A stretch of DNA of 11,974 nt from contig JAOUKW010000088.1 in assembly GCA_029882335.1 (NCBI GenBank), forward strand, positions 1-11,974, given 5' to 3'. The stretch is from Candidatus Heimdallarchaeota archaeon (lineage in GTDB: Archaea; Asgardarchaeota; Heimdallarchaeia; Heimdallarchaeales; Kariarchaeaceae). The position numbers were made by a program, and so were the translations under genes. Shown here in pieces: positions 7,432 through 11,974 of this stretch. Positions within the stretch are counted from its first letter, which is position 1. The number at the start of each line of letters is the position of its first letter. The notes under the pieces were generated by a model. It ran no database searches. It was not told the origin of the DNA and saw only the letters and a program-made list of their open reading frames with translations.

Positions 7432-7695
7432 CTAGCCCCCACTTAATGCCTGTGCAATGAATACCATATCTTCATCTCGAATTGGATAATTTACTTCATC
7501 TATTTGAACTCCATTAACATAAATACACATATGAGGTCGTATCTGATTCAATTCATTGATAAATCGAAATTTTATCCCAGGAAACATATCATCTAATTCA
7601 TCTAATAAATCCTTTACATTCACAGAATTAAGTTTAAATATTGAATTACCTCCTGTATATGATGTTAACATTGAAGGAAGACGAATTGTAACCAA
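7432..7695 (-). CDS. MoaD/ThiS-like ubiquitin-fold protein
   Basis: An 87-residue beta-grasp protein ending exactly in Gly-Gly (AQALSGG), the tail that an E1-like enzyme adenylates and converts to a thiocarboxylate in sulfur carriers such as MoaD and ThiS. The pattern fits: VTIRLPSMLTSYTGG strand and loop, a helix with VKDLLDELDDMFPG, then RPHMCIYVNGVQID and a final DEDMVFIAQALSGG. It starts with TTG at 7695, two bases after the stop of the BNR gene, with GAGGT nine bases upstream inside that gene's end. The two are therefore very likely translated from one mRNA. No E1 (MoeB/ThiF), MoaE or ThiG gene is present, so the sulfur acceptor is unknown. It could also act as a protein tag, as archaeal SAMPs do. 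The long N-x-R-P-H-x-x-x-Y-V-N-G segment matches the MoaD-like proteins I recall beside bacterial BNR proteins. Confidence 0.9.
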   Translation of the reverse strand: MVTIRLPSMLTSYTGGNSIFKLNSVNVKDLLDELDDMFPGIKFRFINELNQIRPHMCIYVNGVQIDEVNYPIRDEDMVFIAQALSGG

Positions 7696-7697
7696 AA

Positions 7698-8810
7698 TTA
7701 TACTACCTCAAGAGAATAAATTTCAGGTAGATTTTTCTGAATACATTGCCAACTTTCACCTTGATTAAAACTAGCCCAAATCTCTCCTGATTTTGTACCT
7801 ATATACAATCCTAATGGATCCCTACCATCATGAGCAGTAGCTTGTCTCATCACGGTAAACCAAGCATTTTGCTCTGGAAAACCAGAATCTTGGCGGACCC
7901 AGGATTTTCCTCCATCACCAGTAGTATATAGAGCAGGTTTACCATTAACACTTGTCCTAGGCCATACATCAGTAGAATCCATTGGTACAACCCAAATTTG
8001 ATCAACATCCCTCGGGTGAATTATTAATGGAAATCCTGAATCACCAATATCTAATGGCATATTTTCACCAATTCTTATCCATTCGTCATTTTCTTCCAAG
8101 TTTAGTCTATACACCCCACAATGATTCTGTTGATACATGATGTTGGGATTTATTGGATGAATTTGCAAGTTATGAACACACTGACCGTATTCAGGATATT
8201 GATCAGGTAAGAATTCTGCAAGTACCTTTTTATTCAAATACTCCCAGGATTTACCAAAATTAGTAGATCGTACCACACCACCAGTAGACATGGCTAAAGT
8301 AATTATTGATGGATCTTGAGGATTAATATTAATTGAATGAGTTAATTTACCAATAGGAGTCCCAAAACAATTATTAATTATCATATTAATCAAAGGATCT
8401 TTGTAGAATGATTCTACCTCATCCCATGTACGACCATTATCTTCTGATTTAAACAATCCATAAGGTGATGTTCCTGCATACCAAGTTGATGGTTCTACTT
8501 GATTACTGGAAGATAGCCAAAATACGAAATCAACAACGCGATTATTGTCAGTAATGCTAAATTTTGGAGGTTTTGCACTTTCTTTCCAAGTCTTACAGCC
8601 ATCATCTGAATAAAAAATCGTAGGTCCTAAATGACCAGTTTTAGTAGCAATTAATGCAATTTCTGAATTTCTATTATCAGGTTTAAAATGGTACACAACA
8701 TGACCAAATAAAATTGGATCCTGTAATTGCCATGAATTTCGATTGTCATGACTTTCTAGTACGAATGCACCTTTTTTCGTCCCTATAGCAATTCTAACAA
8801 CCATACACAT
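7698..8810 (-). CDS. BNR/Asp-box beta-propeller protein (sialidase-like fold)
   Basis: About 370 residues from the ATG at 8810, cytosolic by appearance. Five Asp-box motifs (S/T-x-x-x-G-x-S/T-W) are visible: SDDGCKTW (68-75), SEDNGRTW (122-129), STNFGKSW (182-189), TGDGGKSW (297-304) and SFNQGESW (347-354), as in sialidase and VPS10-type propellers. No secretion signal and no sialidase catalytic set (Arg triad, RIP motif) is recognised, so it should not be called a sialidase. Family-specific blocks include IGTKKGAFVLES at the start, GQCVHNLQIHP, YQQNHCGVYR, HPRDVDQIWVVP and QNAWFTVMRQATAHDGRDPLGLYIGTKSGEI. I recall these from bacterial proteins usually annotated as glycosyl hydrolase or exo-alpha-sialidase and found next to a MoaD-like gene. 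The frame is open to a GTG at 8924, adding 38 residues with a hydrophobic patch. Those are unlike the family, and that GTG lies upstream of the predicted transcript start. ATG 8804 is also possible. Its role is unknown. Confidence 0.9.
   Translation of the reverse strand: MCMVVRIAIGTKKGAFVLESHDNRNSWQLQDPILFGHVVYHFKPDNRNSEIALIATKTGHLGPTIFYSDDGCKTWKESAKPPKFSITDNNRVVDFVFWLSSSNQVEPSTWYAGTSPYGLFKSEDNGRTWDEVESFYKDPLINMIINNCFGTPIGKLTHSININPQDPSIITLAMSTGGVVRSTNFGKSWEYLNKKVLAEFLPDQYPEYGQCVHNLQIHPINPNIMYQQNHCGVYRLNLEENDEWIRIGENMPLDIGDSGFPLIIHPRDVDQIWVVPMDSTDVWPRTSVNGKPALYTTGDGGKSWVRQDSGFPEQNAWFTVMRQATAHDGRDPLGLYIGTKSGEIWASFNQGESWQCIQKNLPEIYSLEVV
7705..7709 (-). promoter_or_regulatory. Shine-Dalgarno of the MoaD-like gene, inside the BNR gene
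   Basis: GAGGT lies nine bases before the TTG at 7695 and within the last codons of the upstream gene. It supports the TTG start and translational coupling of the pair. Confidence 0.6.
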
Positions 8811-8924
8811 AATTAGACTCAATAATAATAAAAATTCATTTATCTTAGAATCCTTCAAGCATAAATAACTGAAGCAATTTTTATCACATATGTCATATTC
8901 TAGAAGATTTCCATCAAAAACCAC

Positions 8925-8950
8925 ATATATTTATAAACTAAGTTTATTTA
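8925..8950. promoter_or_regulatory. shared divergent promoter with palindrome
   Basis: A TATA element TTTATAAATATAT reads on the minus strand at 8937-8925 toward the BNR gene. AGTTTATTTA at 8941-8950 reads on the plus strand toward the acetyltransferase gene. They overlap a perfect 15-base palindrome, ATAAACT-A-AGTTTAT (8933-8947). Expected starts are near 8908 (minus, leader of about 98 bases to 8810) and near 8971 (plus, about 8 bases before the ATG at 8979). Confidence 0.5.
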
Positions 8951-8978
8951 CTAGAATGAGAAAATAAGACTAGAAAAG

Positions 8979-10058
8979 ATGGTTTTAGAAGATACTAGAT
9001 TTGATAGAAGGATTTCATGTCCCATCATCCGTAAGGCAAATCCAGTTGATTCTGAAAAAATTGCAAGTTTAATACTGAATTCAAATTCCAAGTTCATGGA
9101 ATCAGTATTCCTCAACAAAAAAGAAAAAGCCTATACTGTTTTAAAAGACCATTATGCTAAATTTACCGAAGGCATTTATGTACTCACAGATGGGTCAGAT
9201 ATTGTTGGTGTAATGAAACTACATCTTCCAAATTTCCCAGTTGGAAAAACAATTTCCTTTCTTAAATTTATATCAAAATTGGGAATTCGTGCAGGATTAC
9301 GAGCAGGTATTTTATTATCACCATGGGATGAATATCGTATTTCACAAAATGAGTCTTACATTGAATATTTGTATATTCATAAGGATAAAGATCATTTTGA
9401 GGGAAGTCAATTACTCCTTGAAAAGGCGTATTATTTTGCAAAACAAGCGAATAGTAAATTCCTCACCAGATATTTACCAGTTCATAATTTTCTAGAATTA
9501 GAAGAATATCAAAACTTTGGATTTATTAGAAGAAAAAAGATCAGTTCACCTCTTGCAAAATTACTTCGAGCCAATCATCATAAATGGTATAAGCATACAT
9601 TATCTATAGATGATAAACCAATAACATTTAAAGAAATAGTGCAGGATAAGTTGGATATTATGAGAGAAAAGTGGAGAGAAAATAGAATAGAAGTACTAAA
9701 TGCAGTCAGATTAAATGTAGCTCTGACCACCGTACCATTAGTTGCAGGATCATTTGCATATGCAAGAGGATACCCGAATGCTGCTGCCTTTTGGGCCCTC
9801 ATAGCCATAGCCCATCTACTAGGAGCGAAATTATATTTCCAAGGTTCTTCATTGGGTAGATATGGTATTGCAGCAGGGGTCATTCCAGAAGGATTCAATT
9901 TACTTTACAGAGCATTTTTTAAAGCAGATAATTGGTTTGATAGAAGTTGGCTTCTACCACTTAGTTTTTTGACATTTTGGATTGCATATGTGGTATTGAA
10001 TAATCCAAATGTAAATATATCAAAAACTCAATCACCAGAACAAATCTCGTCTGCATGA
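8979..10058 (+). CDS. GNAT acetyltransferase-like domain fused to a C-terminal membrane domain
   Basis: The 359-residue protein has two parts. Residues about 15-185 look like a GNAT fold: PIIRKANPVDSEKIASLI at the start, a central strand pair GIYVLTDGSDIVGVMKL, then SYIEYLYIHKDKDHFEGSQLLLEKAYYFAKQANSKFLT, where the acetyl-CoA-binding Q/R-x-x-G-x-G/A loop appears as D-H-F-E-G-S. HNFLELEEYQNFGFI matches the usual N-x-x-x-x-x-x-Y-x-x-x-GF motif. After a charged linker (about 195-240), residues 243-341 contain about four hydrophobic segments (243-262, 266-284, 293-311, 323-341). The membrane domain matches no family I know. GNAT enzymes acetylate amines, here possibly at the inner membrane face. 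The gene is divergent from the BNR gene across a shared promoter. The ATG is close to the expected transcript start. The GNAT call is moderately secure; substrate and membrane role are unknown. Confidence 0.8.
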   Translation: MVLEDTRFDRRISCPIIRKANPVDSEKIASLILNSNSKFMESVFLNKKEKAYTVLKDHYAKFTEGIYVLTDGSDIVGVMKLHLPNFPVGKTISFLKFISKLGIRAGLRAGILLSPWDEYRISQNESYIEYLYIHKDKDHFEGSQLLLEKAYYFAKQANSKFLTRYLPVHNFLELEEYQNFGFIRRKKISSPLAKLLRANHHKWYKHTLSIDDKPITFKEIVQDKLDIMREKWRENRIEVLNAVRLNVALTTVPLVAGSFAYARGYPNAAAFWALIAIAHLLGAKLYFQGSSLGRYGIAAGVIPEGFNLLYRAFFKADNWFDRSWLLPLSFLTFWIAYVVLNNPNVNISKTQSPEQISSA

Positions 10059-10101
10059 TGCATTTTGTATCTACAATTATTCATAGTGTTAATTAGAAGT
10101 A

Positions 10102-10115
10102 AATGTTTTTACATT
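10102..10115 (+). terminator. small hairpin with T run between convergent genes
   Basis: AATGT-TTTT-ACATT forms a five-base stem with a T-rich loop in the 55-base gap after the acetyltransferase gene, overlapping the stop of the convergent ComB-like gene. It may help end transcription on the plus strand. The stem is too short to be sure. Confidence 0.25.
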
Positions 10116-10881
10116 AAACAATTAATTTTTCTTCAATATTTTTTTTCTCAAGCATACGTGTGTTTAAATTATATTCAGGAACAAAATTGATGGTATCTAA
10201 TTGCAAACAATTTAGACGATCATCCCTACTTTCCTCAGGTAGTCCACGATCATTTATTATTTCTTGCTTCCAATCCCTCAAAAGTGGATGATTTTGCTTT
10301 ACTTCAGACATATCCAGGGAAGAACTATCAAATTCCTGTAATAATTCATAATATAACATGAGAGAACCATAAATATCTTCAATTCGAGAAATTTCAACTT
10401 CTGCCTTCGATCCCATTGCAATTATATTAATCGGTATATTTTTTACCAGATAAGGAATACAATAACGAACGAGCGCTTTTATATTTTTAAATGAACCAAC
10501 AATAATTTTCTTAGAGCCTTTTGCCAATATTATCCCTCTAGTCCCATTAGTCGTTCGTAATACAACTTTTTTACCAGAAAATAAATTAGGATTGTTTTCA
10601 ATAAAGTAAGGACTATTGTCATAATCAAATATATGAAAATCAGAAATTTGTCTTTCTCCAATTTTTATCCAGTCTAGATATTGAGAAACATCATCACCCA
10701 TACGAATGGGACGAATTAATGCATTAGATTCCATTAACGCAATTATTGTATTGGATGCTCTGAAATTATCAAAAATAACAGTAATACCATTAGTTTGAAC
10801 GGCGGAATTTACTCCTTCTTCAAACTGCCGAACAAATACCGGATACTTGGTATTTCGCAGAATAAGTGGCCTGCTATCCAT
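10114..10881 (-). CDS. ComB-like 2-phosphosulfolactate phosphatase family protein
   Basis: The 255 residues carry the main ComB signatures. These are VIFDNFRASNTIIALMESNA (Asp38, Arg41), matching the family's V-I-D-x-x-R-A-x-x-T segment; FDYDNSP (85-91) for the FD-x-x-NSP block; VVLRTTNGTRGI (107-117) for R-T-x-NGTR; the glycine-bearing strand IIAMGSK; an ED pair at 168-169; and CLQLDTINFVP near the end. ComB removes phosphate from 2-phosphosulfolactate with Mg2+ in the early steps of coenzyme M synthesis, but many homologues occur where no coenzyme M is made and their substrates are unknown. No comA, comC or comDE is nearby, so the assignment is to family only. The ATG at 10881 has a TATA-like box about 25 bases upstream. 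The gene runs convergent with the acetyltransferase gene and divergent from the M1 aminopeptidase gene. Confidence 0.85.
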   Translation of the reverse strand: MDSRPLILRNTKYPVFVRQFEEGVNSAVQTNGITVIFDNFRASNTIIALMESNALIRPIRMGDDVSQYLDWIKIGERQISDFHIFDYDNSPYFIENNPNLFSGKKVVLRTTNGTRGIILAKGSKKIIVGSFKNIKALVRYCIPYLVKNIPINIIAMGSKAEVEISRIEDIYGSLMLYYELLQEFDSSSLDMSEVKQNHPLLRDWKQEIINDRGLPEESRDDRLNCLQLDTINFVPEYNLNTRMLEKKNIEEKLIV

Positions 10882-10902
10882 CTAACTACATATTAGCATA
10901 AT

Positions 10903-10910
10903 CCTATACA
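10903..10910 (-). promoter_or_regulatory. TATA-like box of the ComB-like gene
   Basis: On the minus strand TGTATAGG lies about 25 bases before the ATG at 10881, which fits a leaderless or very short-leader transcript. No Shine-Dalgarno is present before that ATG. Confidence 0.4.
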
Positions 10911-11021
10911 AAGATAATCAAAAGCAACTAAAAGTCAGATAATTTCTTTATGCATAACTAACAATAATATAAAACATAAATTATTAGAATTTGTAGTGTA
11001 AAAGAAAAGAAAAAGTCTATG

Positions 11022-11030
11022 TATATATAA
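11022..11030 (+). promoter_or_regulatory. TATA box of the M1 aminopeptidase gene
   Basis: TATATATAA at 11022-11030 follows a purine-rich stretch (about 11001-11015) that could act as the BRE. It predicts a transcript start near 11052 and a leader of about 72 bases to the ATG at 11124. In the 242-base gap from 10882 to 11123 I see no gene beyond this and a 14-codon mini-frame at 11059-11103. Confidence 0.5.
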
Positions 11031-11123
11031 TTTCAAACAAATACATTTCTGATTTGTTATGCAAACATTTTCAATCATGAACAACGATAGTATTTTCAAT
11101 TAAAAGAATAAAAGTGAATAAAG

Positions 11124-11974
11124 ATGAATACTATCTATCCTATTCATTATGATCTATTCTTAGATATTAATATCGCGGATTTTACTTTTCAAGGTAAGAA
11201 TGTCATGACTGTTGTTATGAAGAATAAGACATCAAAAGTCACTATTGATTCTTTCAAATTAGAAATTTACAAATGTAAAATAAATATCAACGGAACTTGG
11301 AAAGAAATCCAATACGAATTAGATATGGAAAAACAAAAACTACATCTTAATTTCATCGAAGAATTAGATGGAGAATATCAAATAAAAATAAAATATAAAG
11401 GTGAAATAAATAAATCCATGATCGGGTTTTATAGAAGTGAGTTTAAGCACAATGGAGAGGAGAAATTTGCAGCAGTTACTCAATTCCAGGAAAATTATGC
11501 TAGAATGGCATTTCCATGCTTTGATGAACCAAAATACAAGGCAGCTTTTGATATTAGTTATAGGATAGAAAAACAATATTTTGCAATTTCTAACATGCCA
11601 ATTATTGAAGAAATAGAAGAAGAAGACAAAAAAATTGTTAAATTTGATCGAACACCAATTATGTCTACATATCTAGTATTTTTTGGAGTCGGAGATTTTG
11701 AATTCATTGAAGATGAAGTGAATGGAACCATTTTACGTTTGGTGGCATCACCAGGTAAAGCTTCAGAAAATGGAGAATTTGGGCTTAGCTTTGGAAAGAA
11801 AACCTTACAATACTGTGAAGACTACTATGGTATAGACTACCCATTACCTAAATTAGATATGATTGGAACACCTGCTTTTGGACATGGCGCTATGGAAAAC
11901 TGGGGTGCTATGTTATTTAGAGAGGACTTACTACTACATTTTGGAGAAATAACCTCTATACTGAAGGAAATGAG
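11124..11974 (+). CDS. M1 family zinc metallo-aminopeptidase, 5' part
   Basis: The first 283 codons of a gene that runs past the window end. M1 enzymes remove N-terminal residues from peptides, and in archaea they include the tricorn-interacting factors that finish proteasome or tricorn products. The N-terminal beta domain begins MNTIYPIHYDLFLDI, matching the usual P-x-H-Y-D/x-L start, and no signal peptide is seen, so it is cytosolic. AVTQFQENYARMAFPCFDEP (about 117-136) is the conserved F-P-C-F/W-D-E-P block; Gln122 takes the position that is Gln in mammalian aminopeptidase N and Glu in many relatives. The substrate-binding GAMEN motif is at 255-259 within GHGAMENWGAMLFRE. The zinc site HEXXH-x18-E lies beyond the window. 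The ATG at 11124 is preceded only by a weak AAGTGA. The family is certain; the exact subfamily is not. Confidence 0.96.
   Translation, partial: MNTIYPIHYDLFLDINIADFTFQGKNVMTVVMKNKTSKVTIDSFKLEIYKCKININGTWKEIQYELDMEKQKLHLNFIEELDGEYQIKIKYKGEINKSMIGFYRSEFKHNGEEKFAAVTQFQENYARMAFPCFDEPKYKAAFDISYRIEKQYFAISNMPIIEEIEEEDKKIVKFDRTPIMSTYLVFFGVGDFEFIEDEVNGTILRLVASPGKASENGEFGLSFGKKTLQYCEDYYGIDYPLPKLDMIGTPAFGHGAMENWGAMLFREDLLLHFGEITSILKEM

Noticed and set aside
7556..7768. Plus-strand 70-codon frame across the MoaD/BNR junction
   Set aside because: It spans two real minus-strand genes and has no family features or start signal.
7698..8810. Calling the BNR protein a sialidase
   Set aside because: Asp boxes mark a propeller fold, not an activity. 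The arginine triad, RIP motif and secretion signal of sialidases were not found.
9241..9495. Second plus-strand frame inside the GNAT-membrane gene
   Set aside because: It overlaps the GNAT fold region in another frame and carries no recognisable motif.
9578..9898. Minus-strand 106-codon frame inside the GNAT-membrane gene
   Set aside because: Antisense to the membrane-domain coding sequence; hydrophobicity follows from the opposite strand.
10882..11123. Possible tRNA or small RNA in the gap before the M1 gene
   Set aside because: No cloverleaf, GTTC-type T loop or stable stem is visible; the stretch is AT-rich promoter-like sequence.
11364..11576. Minus-strand 70-codon frame inside the M1 gene
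   Set aside because: Antisense to the conserved F-P-C-F-D-E-P region; no independent support.
1..11974. CRISPR array, insertion sequence, integrase or phage genes
   Set aside because: No regularly spaced repeats, transposase motifs or terminal inverted repeats were found anywhere in the window.

Overview
The window looks archaeal. It is strongly AT-rich. Several genes have TATA-like boxes about 25-27 bases upstream of the start codon, which fits short-leader or leaderless transcripts. Genes with a leader or an upstream partner instead show GGTGA/GAGG-type Shine-Dalgarno motifs. GTG and TTG starts are used. Gene content (menaquinone-type MenB, ALDH3-class aldehyde dehydrogenase, ComB-like protein, M1 aminopeptidase, ClpB plus Hsp20, and a seven-helix membrane protein with a longin/roadblock-like tail) is compatible with a heterotrophic archaeon. 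An Asgard (Heimdallarchaeia-type) lineage is my guess, but nothing in the window proves it.

Layout. 2-2899 (+): the 3' end of a MenB-like naphthoyl-CoA synthase, an ALDH3-type aldehyde dehydrogenase and a Gfo/Idh/MocA oxidoreductase. 3006-6067 (-): a stress module with a small heat-shock protein followed by a full-length ClpB disaggregase. 6068-6274: an intergenic region with divergent promoters and a striking tandem palindromic operator candidate. 6275-7423 (+): a seven-helix membrane protein with a cytosolic sensor-like tail. 7432-8810 (-): a tightly coupled pair, an Asp-box (BNR) beta-propeller protein followed by a MoaD/ThiS-like protein ending in Gly-Gly. 8979-10058 (+): an N-acetyltransferase-like domain fused to a multi-helix membrane domain, divergent from the BNR gene across a palindromic promoter. 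10114-10881 (-): a ComB-like phosphosulfolactate phosphatase homologue. 11124-11974 (+): the first 283 codons of an M1 metallo-aminopeptidase, cut by the window end.

How the genes fit together. Hsp20 and ClpB form a recognisable heat-stress unit: holdase, then disaggregase. The BNR protein and the MoaD-like protein almost certainly act together, because their genes are separated by 2 bases and a Shine-Dalgarno motif lies inside the end of the first. The pair resembles a bacterial gene pair of unknown function. The rest is a mosaic of short transcription units. There are no mobile elements, tRNAs, rRNAs or CRISPR repeats that I can see. The most interesting items are the BNR-MoaD pair, the two membrane fusion proteins and the tandem operator between hsp20 and the seven-helix gene.
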